64,000 nucleotides of DNA from Variovorax sp. 770b2. GTDB lineage: Bacteria > Pseudomonadota > Gammaproteobacteria > Burkholderiales > Burkholderiaceae_C. The DNA is taken from the NCBI RefSeq assembly GCF_900115685.1, contig NZ_FOXJ01000001.1:310001-374000 (forward strand). Direction: 5' to 3'. The notes beneath the pieces are model-generated. The model ran no database searches, was not told the origin of the DNA, and saw only the letters and a program-made list of their open reading frames with translations. The translations under genes were made by a program, and so were the position numbers. Below are positions 36,879 to 46,086 of this stretch, one piece after another (within the stretch, counting starts at the first letter, position 1; the number at the start of each line of letters is the position of its first letter).

Positions 36879-37676
36879 CGCCGCCTCGACCGCCGCCGCC
36901 GTGGCCAGCGGCTTTTCCATCGGAAACAGGTGCGTGCCATCGAGCATCGTGATGCGCCCCTTGGTGACCTGCTCGGTCATCGCCATGCCCACGCGCTTCA
37001 TCTCGGCCGACTGCCGTGCGCCGATGAACGCCGCCTTGCACTTGAGCGGATGGCTCCTGAGCAGCGCGCCCAGGTTGTGGGGCAGGGTGTTGTAGATCGC
37101 GGTTTCCACGTCGCGGTCGAAGCTCAGCTCGCGGCTGTCTTCACCCGCGGTGATGCCGTCGAAGGTGCCGTGGTCGATGTAGTCGTGCAGCACCTGCTCG
37201 TCCCACTTCGCAAACGCCTTCTTGCTGCGGAAATGCTCGAACACCGCCTCGCGGTGCGCCCAGGTGTTCTTGCGCTTCCGGCTGATCGCGCCGGGCGAAA
37301 TGCTCTTCATGAGCGGCGTGCGCTTGACCACATTGAGCGTGTTCGCACGCCAGCCGCCCAGGATGGGCGAATCGATCAGCACCACGCCGCGCGCGAGCGC
37401 CGGGTGCAGCGCGGCGCACATCAGGCTCAGGAAGCCGCCCAGCGAATGGCCGACCAGGAACACCGGCCCGCCCGCACGATCGGCGCGCGCCTCTGCGAAA
37501 TCGGCCAGCTGCTGCACCAGGTGCGGCCAGTTGTCGGTGACGGGGTACTTCGGGTCGTGCCCGAATTTCTCGATGGCATCGACCTCGAAGCCCCGGTTGC
37601 GAAGGCTGTCGAGAACGACGCGGTAGGTGCTCGCCGGAAAGCTGTTGCCGTGCGAGAAAACGACGGGCGGCATCAT
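36861..37676 (-). CDS. Alpha/beta hydrolase
   Basis: 271 residues. The fold starts MPPVVFSHGNSFPASTYRVV, with an oxyanion HGN. The nucleophile elbow is VGHSLGGFLS (~95-105, Ser in GHSLG), the acid is in the later strand regions, and the catalytic histidine is in MLDGTHLFPME near the C-terminus. Substrate unknown. The downstream neighbour on the same strand is separated by a GC-rich hairpin repeat, so the gene is probably separately terminated from Anbu, which lies upstream. Confidence 0.85.
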   Translation of the reverse strand: MMPPVVFSHGNSFPASTYRVVLDSLRNRGFEVDAIEKFGHDPKYPVTDNWPHLVQQLADFAEARADRAGGPVFLVGHSLGGFLSLMCAALHPALARGVVLIDSPILGGWRANTLNVVKRTPLMKSISPGAISRKRKNTWAHREAVFEHFRSKKAFAKWDEQVLHDYIDHGTFDGITAGEDSRELSFDRDVETAIYNTLPHNLGALLRSHPLKCKAAFIGARQSAEMKRVGMAMTEQVTKGRITMLDGTHLFPMEKPLATAAAVEAALRNLL

Positions 37677-37687
37677 GGCCGCCGCCG

Positions 37688-37724
37688 GGCCGCCCCAAGG
37701 CGGCCAAGCCTCCCCCTCGGGAGG
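37688..37724. repeat. Paired GC-rich hairpins (intergenic repeat)
   Basis: Stem GGCCGCC / GGCGGCC with loop CCAA (37688-37705) is followed four bases later by CCTCCC / GGGAGG with loop CCTC (37709-37724). It sits in the 90-base gap between the Anbu and hydrolase genes. This style of GC hairpin pair, with the phrase CCCCTCGGGAGG, is known from intergenic repeats of Comamonadaceae; it may act as a Rho-dependent terminator or mRNA stabiliser. Confidence 0.65.
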
Positions 37725-37766
37725 TGGCGCAGCACACGAAGTGGCAAGCTGGGGCGCCTCATCTTT

Positions 37767-38606
37767 TCAGATGAGCTTTTCGTCGGGCGTCGAGATCTTG
37801 CGCAGCGCGCCGTGCCGCGTGGCGGGCATCTTCAGCGGATGCTCGGTATGGCTGTCGTCCCACACCGGGTCCTCGATGCTGTCGAACACCTCGCGCAGCT
37901 TCTGGCCCCAGCTGTTGTGCATCATGCGGTAGTAGGGGTTGTCGGCGTCGATGCAGATCACGCGGTCGGTCTCGTACTTGTTGGCCTCGTAGACCACCAG
38001 GTCCAGCGGCAGGCCCACCGAGAGGTTCGACTTCATCGTCGAGTCCATCGACACCAGCGCGCACTTGGCCGCTTCGTCCAGCGGCGTCTCGGGCGTGAGC
38101 ACGCGGTCGAGCACCGGCTTGCCGTACTTGGATTCGCCCACCTGGAAGTAAGGCGTCTCGGTGGTCGCCTCGATGAAGTTGCCCGCGGCGTAGACCAGGA
38201 AAAGGCGCATGCCTTCGCCCTTGACCTGCCCGCCGAAGATGAAGGACACGTTGAAATCGAGCCCCGCGTGCTTGAGCGCCTCGGCATCGCGGTCGTACAC
38301 ATGGCGCACCGCCGAGCCCAGCACGCGGGCCGCATCGAACATGCTCCTGGCGTTCCAGATGGTGATCGGCTCGCCCTGCGTGCCGTCTTCGCGCGTTTCA
38401 CGCAGCTCTTCGATCTGGAGGATTTCGCGCACCGACTGCGAGATGCTCAGGTTGCCCGAAGAGAGCAGCACCATGACGCGGTCGCCCGGCTGCTCGTAGA
38501 CGATCATCTTGCGGAAGGTGCTGATGTGGTCCACGCCCGCGTTCGTGCGCGAGTCGGAGAGAAACACCAGTCCGGCGTTGAGTTTGATGCCTACGCAATA
38601 AGTCAT
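37767..38606 (-). CDS. Anbu proteasome-type protease
   Basis: 279 residues. Begins MTYCVGIKLNAGLVFLSDSRTNAGVDH, the start of Anbu (ancestral beta subunit, HslV/proteasome superfamily). After Met removal the catalytic N-terminal threonine (Thr2) is exposed. Family length is about 245-280. Ntn-hydrolase elements are seen (FLSDSRTNAG, lysine in FRKMIVYEQPG, GDRVMVLLSSGN). Anbu forms a ring- or helix-like assembly of uncertain substrate. In many bacteria it travels with a transglutaminase, an alpha-E protein and an ATP-grasp gene; none of these is here. The ATG at 38606 is chosen because it exposes Thr2; an upstream in-frame start at 38621 would bury it. It lies directly after mutS. Confidence 0.92.
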   Translation of the reverse strand: MTYCVGIKLNAGLVFLSDSRTNAGVDHISTFRKMIVYEQPGDRVMVLLSSGNLSISQSVREILQIEELRETREDGTQGEPITIWNARSMFDAARVLGSAVRHVYDRDAEALKHAGLDFNVSFIFGGQVKGEGMRLFLVYAAGNFIEATTETPYFQVGESKYGKPVLDRVLTPETPLDEAAKCALVSMDSTMKSNLSVGLPLDLVVYEANKYETDRVICIDADNPYYRMMHNSWGQKLREVFDSIEDPVWDDSHTEHPLKMPATRHGALRKISTPDEKLI

Positions 38607-38634
38607 GAGTTCTTCTCGCATGAATCAGGCCCGC

Positions 38635-41334
38635 TCAGGCGGCACTGCGTTCACGCGTGTTCAGTTTCTGGAGGGCATAGAGCGCGTCGAGTGCTTCGCG
38701 CGGGCTCATGGTGTCGGGGTCTAGCGCAGCCAGGGCGGATTCTACGGCGCTGCTCAGCGGCGTCTGGGCCACGGGCGGGGGCGCGAACAGGTCCACCTGT
38801 GCACGGGTTTGCGCATGCTGCGATTCAAGTGCCTCCAGCGCCTGCCGCGCATGGTTGACCACCGCCGCCGGCATGCCCGCAAGGCGCGCCACCTGGATGC
38901 CGTAGCTCTTGCTGGCCGGGCCGGGCTGCATTTCGTGCAGGAACACGATGTCGCGGCCCGCTTCGGTCGCGCTCACGTGCATGTTCACCGCGCCGTGGTG
39001 CGTGGCCGGGAACTCGGTCAACTCGAAGTAGTGGGTCGCAAAAAGCGTGAAGGCCTTGCTGCGGTCATGCAACTGCGCTGCGATACCCGCGGCCAGCGCC
39101 AGCCCGTCGAAGGTGCTGGTGCCGCGGCCGATTTCGTCCATCAGCACCAGCGACTGCGCCGTGGCGCTGTGCAGGATCTGCGCCGCCTCGGTCATCTCCA
39201 GCATGAAGGTCGACTGCGCATTGGCCAGGTCGTCCGCCGCGCCGATGCGCGTGTGGATCGCGTCGATCGGCCCGAGCCGGCAGGCCGCCGCCGGCACGTG
39301 CGAGCCGATGGAGGCCAGCAGCACGATGATCGCCACCTGCCGCATGTACGTCGACTTGCCGCCCATGTTCGGCCCGGTGATGACCTGCATGCGCTGCTGC
39401 GGCCCGAGTTGCGTGTCGTTGGCGATGAAGCCGCCCGACGATTTCTCGGCGAGCCGCGCCTCCACCACCGGATGGCGGCCCTGCTGGATCTCGATGCAAG
39501 GGTGCGCCACGAAGGTCGGTGCGCGCCAGTGCAGCGTGTGCGAGCGCTCGGCCAGTGCGCACAGCGCATCGAGCGTCGCGATGCCGCCGGCCAGTTGCGT
39601 GAGCGCGTGCACCGAGGGCTGCAGCGCATCGAGCAGCTGTTCGTAGAGCCACTTCTCGCGCGCCAGCGCGCGGTCTTGCGCGCTCAGGGCCTTGTCTTCG
39701 AAGGCCTTCAGCTCGGGCGTGATGAAGCGCTCGGCGTTCTTCAGCGTCTGGCGGCGGCGGTAGTTGTCGGGCACCTTGGAGAGCGCGCTTTGCGTCACCT
39801 CGATGTAGAAGCCGTGCACCCGGTTGAACTGCACCCTGAGGTTGCTGATGCCGGTGCGCTCTCGCTCGCTCACTTCCAGCTTGAGCAGGAAGTCGTCGCA
39901 GTTGTCGCTGATGGCGCGCAGCTCGTCGAGTTCGGCATCGTGGCCGGTGGCGATCACGCCGCCGTCGCGCACCAGCGCCGACGGGTCGGGCTTGATCGCG
40001 CTCACCAGCAGGTCGGCGCAGCCCGGCGGCGGCGCGAGCCGCTCGGCGATGCGGGCCAGGAGCGCGGCGGACGCCGGAAGGATCGGCGCCAGATGCTCTG
40101 CCTTCGCGAGCGCCAGTTGCAGCGCCAGCAGCTCGCGCGGGCGCACTTGCCTCAGCGCGATGCGTGCCGCGATGCGTTCCACGTCGCTCGTGTTCTTCAG
40201 TTGTTCCCGCAGCGTGCGCCAGGGCGCGGCCGTGCCGCCGAGCACCGTCGATTGCAACGCGCCGATGGCTTCGAGCCGGGCCTGCGCTTCGCTGCGGTCG
40301 CGTCGGGGCGAGAGCAGCCAGCGCTTCACGAGGCGGCTGCCCATGCCCGTCATGCAGGTGTCCAGCAGCGAGAACATCGTGGGCGAATCTTCGCCGCGCA
40401 GCGTCTGCACGAGTTCGAGGTTGCGGCGCGTGGTCGGCGGCAGCTCGATCAGGTCGCCATCACGTTCGACAGAAAGCCGCTGCACATGCGAGAGCGCGCG
40501 GCCCTGCGTGTGCTCGGCGTAGCCCAGCAGCGCGGCGGCTGCGGCATGCGCGTTGGTGAGCGATTCGGCGTTCCAGGCCGCCAGGCTGTTGCTGCCCATC
40601 TGCTCGCTGAGCTTGCGCTCGCCCAGCCCGCCGTCGAACTGCCACGCGGGGCGGATCGAGAGGGTGAAAGGGGTCGATGCGCGAGCAGCTTTCAGTCGCT
40701 GCTCGAAAGCCGGCGTCACCTCGGCGCTGTAGAGCAGCTCGCTGGGCGCGATGCGCGCGATCCAGGTCTCCAGCGCATCGGCCGGGCACTCGGCCAGCCG
40801 CAGTTCGGCGCCCGTTACGCTCAGCCACGCGAGCCCGCAGAAATTGCGCGTGCCCGCATGCACGGCGAGCAACAGCGATTCGCTCTTGTCGCTGAGCAGT
40901 TCCGAATCGGTCAGCGTGCCGGGCGTGACCACCCGCATCACCTTGCGCTCGACCGGCCCCTTGCTCGCGCCGACCTCGCCCACCTGTTCGCAGATGGCCA
41001 CCGATTCGCCCAGCTTGATGAGCCGCGCGAGGTAGGTATCGACCGCATGGAAGGGCACGCCGCACATCACCACAGGCTGGCCGGCCGACTGGCCGCGTTG
41101 GGTGAGGGTGATGTCGAGCAGGCGCGCGGCCTTTTCGGCATCGGCCCAGAACAGTTCGTAGAAGTCGCCCATCCGGTAGAACAGCAGGGTGTCCGGGTGG
41201 TCCGCTTTGAGGCCCAGGTACTGCGCCATCATGGGCGTGTGCCCGGAGAGGTCGCTGGTCGAGGGGGTGGGGTGGGCAGTCGTCGTCGTTTTCACTGGGG
41301 CGATTATCGGGGACGGGCGGGCGGCGCTCTCCAT
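38635..41334 (-). CDS. mutS: DNA mismatch repair protein MutS
   Basis: 899 residues, mismatch recognition ATPase of methyl-directed repair. Mismatch-binding motif [10 protein letters not shown] near residue 58, connector and clamp domains, then Walker [14 protein letters not shown] (~645), Walker [17 protein letters not shown] and signature STFMLEMTE. The C-terminal ~60 residues include the tetramer/MutL region. Start: ATG 41334 gives a 20-residue polar lead; a GTG at 41295 ([14 protein letters not shown]) is equally possible, and neither has a strong ribosome site. Divergent from the hypothetical gene at 41390. The Anbu gene follows 28 bases downstream on the same strand. Confidence 0.96.
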   Translation of the reverse strand: MESAARPSPIIAPVKTTTTAHPTPSTSDLSGHTPMMAQYLGLKADHPDTLLFYRMGDFYELFWADAEKAARLLDITLTQRGQSAGQPVVMCGVPFHAVDTYLARLIKLGESVAICEQVGEVGASKGPVERKVMRVVTPGTLTDSELLSDKSESLLLAVHAGTRNFCGLAWLSVTGAELRLAECPADALETWIARIAPSELLYSAEVTPAFEQRLKAARASTPFTLSIRPAWQFDGGLGERKLSEQMGSNSLAAWNAESLTNAHAAAAALLGYAEHTQGRALSHVQRLSVERDGDLIELPPTTRRNLELVQTLRGEDSPTMFSLLDTCMTGMGSRLVKRWLLSPRRDRSEAQARLEAIGALQSTVLGGTAAPWRTLREQLKNTSDVERIAARIALRQVRPRELLALQLALAKAEHLAPILPASAALLARIAERLAPPPGCADLLVSAIKPDPSALVRDGGVIATGHDAELDELRAISDNCDDFLLKLEVSERERTGISNLRVQFNRVHGFYIEVTQSALSKVPDNYRRRQTLKNAERFITPELKAFEDKALSAQDRALAREKWLYEQLLDALQPSVHALTQLAGGIATLDALCALAERSHTLHWRAPTFVAHPCIEIQQGRHPVVEARLAEKSSGGFIANDTQLGPQQRMQVITGPNMGGKSTYMRQVAIIVLLASIGSHVPAAACRLGPIDAIHTRIGAADDLANAQSTFMLEMTEAAQILHSATAQSLVLMDEIGRGTSTFDGLALAAGIAAQLHDRSKAFTLFATHYFELTEFPATHHGAVNMHVSATEAGRDIVFLHEMQPGPASKSYGIQVARLAGMPAAVVNHARQALEALESQHAQTRAQVDLFAPPPVAQTPLSSAVESALAALDPDTMSPREALDALYALQKLNTRERSAA

Positions 41335-41389
41335 CCCCCGCTCTAAAATCCCCCGGCGCAAACCCCGCGTGAAGAACAACAAGGCGCCC

Positions 41390-42031
41390 ATGGCCCAGCT
41401 GGATCCACTCAAAGGCCCTGAAGCGAACGCGCTGCCGGACACCGCCACCTTGCCGGCCGACCTGGCCGCGCTGTATCTGTGCATATCGCCGGCCCAGCTT
41501 GCGGACCTGCGCAAGTCCAAGCGCCCCGAGCGCGGCGCGGGCAACGGCCCCTCCATCATCAAGCCCGTCGAAGGCGGCCCGGCCGGCCCCAAGGACCCGG
41601 TGCTCTACCAGTTGGGCACCCTGCGCGAATATGCAAAGGCGCACACCGCCCCTTCCGCCTTCGACACCGCCTTGAACCCCGGCATGCTGGCGTGGGTCTC
41701 GGCCAAGCTGCCCTTCTTCGCCGAGCGCGAGCCGCGCATCAAGCGCGGCAAGCGCGTGCTCATCGGCGGCGCCTGGGACCGCGCGGACCCCCTGCGCGAG
41801 AAGCGTTTCATCGACCTGGCGAAGGGCCGCATCCGCTTCACATCGCTCACATGCGCCGAAGCCGCGGTGAGCTTGTGGGCCGACGTGGCGAGCCACAGCG
41901 CGTTCGCCGAAAAGGGCCTCGCACTGCTCAGGGCCGAGACGCAGGCCATCGAGGCATCGCTCGCCGAGACCGCGCTGCTGGCCGCGACCGTGACTGCGAC
42001 CGCGACCGCCAATCCCGATGCCGCGGCCTGA
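41390..42031 (+). CDS. Hypothetical protein (213 aa)
   Basis: Not recognised. A mostly hydrophilic protein with a helical N-terminal region ([27 protein letters not shown], possibly a small helix-turn-helix-like segment that positions as an AlpA-type DNA binder). Then a conserved-looking stretch ([17 protein letters not shown]) and an Ala-rich C-terminal tail ([16 protein letters not shown]). No signal peptide or membrane helix. The ATG at 41390 has AAGG nine bases before; a GTG at 41369 would add seven residues. A TAAAAT box at 41344-41349 could be its -10. It is divergent from mutS and 37 bases before corA. Confidence 0.6.
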   Translation: MAQLDPLKGPEANALPDTATLPADLAALYLCISPAQLADLRKSKRPERGAGNGPSIIKPVEGGPAGPKDPVLYQLGTLREYAKAHTAPSAFDTALNPGMLAWVSAKLPFFAEREPRIKRGKRVLIGGAWDRADPLREKRFIDLAKGRIRFTSLTCAEAAVSLWADVASHSAFAEKGLALLRAETQAIEASLAETALLAATVTATATANPDAAA

Positions 42032-42067
42032 TCTCTTCTCATCAAGACCGAACCTGGACCCGTCCCG

Positions 42068-43045
42068 ATGCTGATCAACTGCGTGGCCTACGAAAACGGC
42101 GCCAAGCTCGCCGACATTCCGGTCGAGGACATCAGCGACTACATCACCCGGCCCGGCTGCTTCGTCTGGGTCGCGCTGAGCGATCCCTCGGCCGAAGACC
42201 TTCTGGAGATGCAGAAGGAGTTCAACCTCCACCCCCTGGCCGTCGAAGACGCCCAGCACGGCCACCAGCGCCCCAAGGTCGAGGAGTACGGCGATTCGCT
42301 CTTCGTGGTCATGCACCTGGTGGAGCCCTCGCCCGAAGGCGAGCACTGCGTGAACGTCGGCGAGGTCGACGTGTTCGTGGGCCGCAACTACGTGCTGTCG
42401 GTGCGCAACCGCAGCCAGCAGGGCTTTCTGGGCGTGCGCGAGCGCTGCGAGCGCGAGCCCGAGTTGCTGCGCAACGGCGCGGGCTTCGTGCTCTATGCGC
42501 TCATGGACGCGGTGGTCGACCGTTATTTCCCCGTCATCGACGCGCTCGAAGTGGAGCTCGAATCCATCGAGCAGCAGATCTTCACGCAGGGCGGCGCGGC
42601 GCGCGACAAGATCAAGCAGCTCTACGACCTGAAGCGCCGCAGCATGATCCTGAAGCGCGCGGTGGCCCCGCTGGTCGAGGCCGCGGGCAAGCTGCACGGC
42701 GGGCGCGTGCCGCAGATCTGCATGGGCTCGCAGGAATACTTTCGCGACGTGGGCGATCACCTGGGCCGCATCAACGGCTCCATCGACGCGATGCGCGACA
42801 CCATCGGCACCGCCATCTCGGTGAACCTCTCGATGGTCACCATCGAGGAAAGCGAAGTCACCAAGCGCCTGGCCGCCTGGGCCAGCATCTTCGCGGTGTG
42901 CACCGCGTTCGCCGGCATCTGGGGCATGAACTTCGAGCACATGCCCGAGCTGAAATTCAAGTACGGGTACGCGATCGCGCTGGGCCTCATCGTCAGCACC
43001 TGCGGCTATCTCTACTACCGGTTCAGGCGTGCCGGCTGGCTCTGA
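42068..43045 (+). CDS. corA: CorA family magnesium/cobalt transporter
   Basis: 325 residues. The N-terminal cytoplasmic funnel (MLINCVAYENGAKLADIPVEDI; LHPLAVEDAQHGHQRPKVEEYGDSLFVVMH) is followed by two C-terminal membrane helices. The pore signature GMN is in GIWGMNFEHMPELKF near residue 285, and the helix after it ends LYYRFRRAGWL. It forms a homopentamer for Mg2+ (also Co2+/Ni2+) uptake. Homologues ZntB differ in the GxN region; here the canonical GMN is kept. Same strand as the upstream hypothetical gene. Confidence 0.92.
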   Translation: MLINCVAYENGAKLADIPVEDISDYITRPGCFVWVALSDPSAEDLLEMQKEFNLHPLAVEDAQHGHQRPKVEEYGDSLFVVMHLVEPSPEGEHCVNVGEVDVFVGRNYVLSVRNRSQQGFLGVRERCEREPELLRNGAGFVLYALMDAVVDRYFPVIDALEVELESIEQQIFTQGGAARDKIKQLYDLKRRSMILKRAVAPLVEAAGKLHGGRVPQICMGSQEYFRDVGDHLGRINGSIDAMRDTIGTAISVNLSMVTIEESEVTKRLAAWASIFAVCTAFAGIWGMNFEHMPELKFKYGYAIALGLIVSTCGYLYYRFRRAGWL

Positions 43046-43089
43046 AGACCGGCTTGCTAATTCCAAACTAATAAACATGTAGATAATCC

Positions 43090-43110
43090 AGTCCCTTATG
43101 AAAAGGGACT
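43090..43110. promoter_or_regulatory. Perfect inverted repeat around a MarR start codon
   Basis: AGTCCCTT (43090-43097), ATGAA, AAGGGACT (43103-43110): an exact 8-bp repeat whose five-base loop contains the start codon of the MarR gene. There is no clear Shine-Dalgarno upstream. As DNA it may be a MarR operator; as RNA it would hold the start codon in a hairpin loop. Confidence 0.7.
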
Positions 43111-43565
43111 TCACACAGCGCTTCGGCTTCCTCGTCAAGGAGGTCGGCAAGCTCTACGTCGAAGAGTTCGACCGCCTCGCGCGCGAACGCATCGGCCTCA
43201 CCAGCGCGCAATGCCGGCTGCTCGGCGCTCTCGCCATGCACGGCGACGACGAGCTGCTCTCGCAAGCCGAACTCGCGCAGCGCCTGGACCTCACCCCCAT
43301 GGCCGTCGCGGGCCTCTGCGACCGCATGGCCGCCGCGGGATGGATCCGCCGCGAGCCCAGCGCCACCGACCGCCGCGTCAACAAGATCCAACTGCAGCCC
43401 AGCGCCGAGAAGGCGCTCGATGCGGCGCTGAGCATCAGCGACGGCCTCAACGCCCGCGTGATGTCGGTGCTCTCGCAGCCCGAGCGCGCGCAGTTGCTGG
43501 TCCTGCTCAACAAGGTGCGGGGCAGCCTCATCGACATCACCTCCGGCGACGCGCAAAAGCCATGA
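43098..43565 (+). CDS. MarR family transcriptional regulator
   Basis: 155 residues. Winged helix-turn-helix with LTSAQCRLLGALAMHGDD, recognition helix SQAELAQRLDLTPMAVAGLCDRM and wing WIRREPSATDRRVNKIQL. Flanking helices form the dimer interface. It is coupled to the MFS pump gene by an ATGA overlap, the usual layout for local repressor plus drug exporter. The start codon lies inside an inverted repeat (43090-43110), suggesting autoregulation. Confidence 0.92.
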   Translation: MKRDFTQRFGFLVKEVGKLYVEEFDRLARERIGLTSAQCRLLGALAMHGDDELLSQAELAQRLDLTPMAVAGLCDRMAAAGWIRREPSATDRRVNKIQLQPSAEKALDAALSISDGLNARVMSVLSQPERAQLLVLLNKVRGSLIDITSGDAQKP

Positions 43566-45094
43566 GCGTCGCCCCCGGAACCCACGTGCCGCACCGCGGC
43601 ATGATCACCATCTCGATCATGCTGGCGACCATCATGCAGGCGCTGGACACCACCATCGCCAACGTCGCCTTGCCCCACATGCAGGGCAGCCTGCAGGCGT
43701 CGCAGGACCAGATCACCTGGGTGCTCACCTCCTACATCGTGGCCTCGGCCATCGCGCTGCCGCTCACCGGGTGGCTCTGCGGCCACTGGGGCCGGCGGCG
43801 CGTGTTCATCATCTCGGTGATCGGCTTCACGGTCGCCTCGGCGCTGTGCGGCCTTGCGACATCGCTCGTCGGCATCGTGGCCGCGCGCCTGCTGCAGGGC
43901 GTGTTCGGCGCGGCGCTGGTGCCGTTGTCGCAGGCGGTGCTGCTGGACATCAACCCGCGCGAGAAGGTCGGCCAGGCCATGGCCATCTGGGGCGCGGGCA
44001 TCATGGTCGGGCCCATCCTCGGGCCGCTCCTGGGCGGCTGGCTCACCGAGAACTTCGACTGGCGCTGGGTCTTCTTCATCAACCTGCCCGTGGGCATCTT
44101 CGCGTTCTGGGGCATTGCGCGCTACCTGCCCGAGAGCCGGCCGCAGGGCGAGAAGCTCGACATCTTCGGCTTCGTCACGCTCAGCCTGGCCATCGGCATG
44201 CTGCAGCTTTTTCTGGACCGCGGCGAGCAGCTCGACTGGTTCGACTCGTGGGAGATCAAGCTCGAAGCCGCCGCCGCGCTCGTGGCCTTCGGCTTCTTCG
44301 TGGTCCACACCTGGACGGTGCAGGGCGTGTCGTTCTTCGACCGCGACCTGCTGAAAGACCGCAACTTCGTCACCGGCCTTCTGTTCGCCTTCATCGTGGG
44401 CATGATCCTGTTCGCGACGATGGCGCTCCTGCCCAACTTCCTGCAGGGCCTCATGGGCTATCCGGTCGTCTACACGGGTGAGGTGACCGCGCCGCGCGGC
44501 GTGGGCACCATGATCGCGATGATCATCGTGGGGCGTCTGGTGCAGCGCATCGACGTGCGCGCCATCATGGCCGTGGGCTTCGGCCTCACGGCGTTTTCGC
44601 TCTACCAGATGACGCGCCTCACGCTGCAGATGGACAGCAGCCTCATCATTCTCTCGGGCTTCATCCAGGGGCTGGGCATCGGCTTCACCTTCGTGCCGCT
44701 GTCCACCGCGACCTTCGCCACGCTCGCGCCTCGATTGCGCAACCAGGGCACGCCCATCTTCAGCCTGCTGCGCAACATCGGCAGCAGCGTGGGCATCTCG
44801 ATCGTGCAGGCACTGCTGACCGAGGGCTCGAGCAAGGCGCATGCGCAGATTGCGGCGACCGTGACACCCGGCAATCCGGGCCTGGTCAACCTGCCGCCGA
44901 TGATGTCGCCAGACACCATGACGGGTCTCGCGATGCTCAATGCCGAGGTGACGCGGCAGGGCGCGCTCATCGGCTATCTGGACGACTTCGCGATCATGAT
45001 GGTGATCACGCTGCTGGCGATTCCGCTGCTGCTGTTGATACGAAGCCCGCGGCGCAATGCGGCCGCGTCAGGCCCGGCCGAAGTGCCGCACTGA
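43562..45094 (+). CDS. DHA2 family (EmrB/QacA-type) MFS drug transporter
   Basis: 510 residues with about 14 membrane helices. Motif features are TIMQALDTTIANVALPHMQG in helix 1, WGRRRVFI in loop 2-3, LLQGVFGAALVPLSQA, and RWVFFINLPVGIFAF of DHA2 pumps. A proton-driven exporter of hydrophobic drugs or organic acids. EmrB normally works with an EmrA adaptor; no such gene is present here. The ATG at 43562 overlaps the MarR stop. It converges on the SIP gene across a repeat region. Confidence 0.92.
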   Translation: MSVAPGTHVPHRGMITISIMLATIMQALDTTIANVALPHMQGSLQASQDQITWVLTSYIVASAIALPLTGWLCGHWGRRRVFIISVIGFTVASALCGLATSLVGIVAARLLQGVFGAALVPLSQAVLLDINPREKVGQAMAIWGAGIMVGPILGPLLGGWLTENFDWRWVFFINLPVGIFAFWGIARYLPESRPQGEKLDIFGFVTLSLAIGMLQLFLDRGEQLDWFDSWEIKLEAAAALVAFGFFVVHTWTVQGVSFFDRDLLKDRNFVTGLLFAFIVGMILFATMALLPNFLQGLMGYPVVYTGEVTAPRGVGTMIAMIIVGRLVQRIDVRAIMAVGFGLTAFSLYQMTRLTLQMDSSLIILSGFIQGLGIGFTFVPLSTATFATLAPRLRNQGTPIFSLLRNIGSSVGISIVQALLTEGSSKAHAQIAATVTPGNPGLVNLPPMMSPDTMTGLAMLNAEVTRQGALIGYLDDFAIMMVITLLAIPLLLLIRSPRRNAAASGPAEVPH

Positions 45095-45108
45095 GTTCTG
45101 GTTTTTCT

Positions 45109-45217
45109 CCCTCCCCCGCTGGGGGAGGGCAGGGGTGGGGGCAAGCGGCGCATCAATCGCCGGCGGCTTTTCAGAGGCCGCGTGCCCCCATCCCAACCTT
45201 CCCCCAAAGGGGGAAGG
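45109..45217. repeat. Nested GC-rich inverted repeat element (REP/BIME-like)
   Basis: Two perfect 9-bp hairpins, CCCTCCCCC-GCT-GGGGGAGGG (45109-45129) and CCTTCCCCC-AAA-GGGGGAAGG (45197-45217), flank a larger imperfect inverted repeat (GGGGTGGGGGCA near 45132 with TGCCCCCATCCC near 45183). It lies between convergent genes. This fits dispersed palindromic elements found many times per genome in betaproteobacteria. Confidence 0.78.
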
Positions 45218-45228
45218 AGCAAAGCGGA

Positions 45229-46071
45229 TCACTCGTCGTGCGAGTCGTGCGTAGCCGCAGCGCCGCGCCGCCAGTAGCCCGATGCGCGGGTCCACTTCGG
45301 GTTCGCGCCGCGCTCGCCCACGAGGTGCACGCGCAGTGCCTTCGCAATCGCCGATTCGCAACCCACCCACGCGTGGAAGTCGCCAGCCGGCAGCGTCGCA
45401 GCCTTCAGCGCATCGACCAGCACCGTGCTCACACCCGCCTCGGCGCCGCGCCGGTACACCCACTGCAGCGTGAGCTCGGCCTGCGTCTCGAACGGGATCT
45501 CGTCGGCTTCGCTGTCGACCTCTGCCAGCACCACCACCCGCGCACCGGCGGGCAGCTCGGCCAATCGCCGTGCAATGGCAGGCAATGCGGTGTCGTCACC
45601 GACAAGCAAGTGCCAGTCGAATTCGGTTGGCACGATGAACGAGCCGCGCGGCCCGCCCACGCCCAGCGTGTCGCCGGGCTTGGCTTGCTCGGCCCATTGC
45701 GTGGCGGGGCCGGCGTCGTGCAGCGCGAAGTCGATTTCCAGCGTGTTCGCCTTGGCGTCGAAGCGGCGCGGCGTGTAGTCGCGCATGGTCGGGCGGCCGC
45801 TCGCGGGCCACACCGGGCCATCGGGCCCGGCCGTGGGCAGCGTGAGCTTGCCCGTTGCGGCGTCGGGGAAAAAGATCTTCGAGTGATCGTCGAACCCCAG
45901 GCTGGTGAAGCCCACGAGGTCGTCGCCCGTGAGCACGATGCGCACGAGGTGCGGCGTCACGCGCTGCACCGTCTTCACCGTCAGTTGGCGAAAGCGAAGC
46001 TCGTGGCGCACGCGGCGCGGCGTGCGGTCGGGGGTGTGGGAAGAAGCGGAAGTGGTTGTGAAGTCGGTCAT
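45229..46071 (-). CDS. Siderophore-interacting protein / ferric-chelate reductase (YqjH-like)
   Basis: 280 residues, SIP family. An FAD-binding barrel (HELRFRQLTVKTVQRVTPHLVRIVLTGDDL; RDYTPRRFDAKANTLEIDFALHD, with the RxYT flavin motif) is followed by an NADPH-side domain (HLLVGDDTALPAIARRLAELP; WVGCESAIAKALR). It likely reduces ferric siderophores in the cytoplasm to release iron, as E. coli YqjH and ViuB. Upstream on the same strand, 15 bases away, is a His-rich PadR regulator resembling YqjI, the known regulator of yqjH, supporting this role. Confidence 0.9.
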   Translation of the reverse strand: MTDFTTTSASSHTPDRTPRRVRHELRFRQLTVKTVQRVTPHLVRIVLTGDDLVGFTSLGFDDHSKIFFPDAATGKLTLPTAGPDGPVWPASGRPTMRDYTPRRFDAKANTLEIDFALHDAGPATQWAEQAKPGDTLGVGGPRGSFIVPTEFDWHLLVGDDTALPAIARRLAELPAGARVVVLAEVDSEADEIPFETQAELTLQWVYRRGAEAGVSTVLVDALKAATLPAGDFHAWVGCESAIAKALRVHLVGERGANPKWTRASGYWRRGAAATHDSHDE

Positions 46072-46086
46072 TTCAAAATTGAAAGT

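Noticed and set aside
38809-41346. Open frame antisense to mutS
   Set aside because: Mirrors mutS codon bias; the mutS motifs ([20 protein letters not shown]) fix the real strand.
43562-45094. EmrAB-type pump with a missing EmrA adaptor as an error in gene calling
   Set aside because: No HlyD-like ORF exists nearby on either strand, and the MarR-pump overlap is intact, so it is a stand-alone pump rather than a missed gene.
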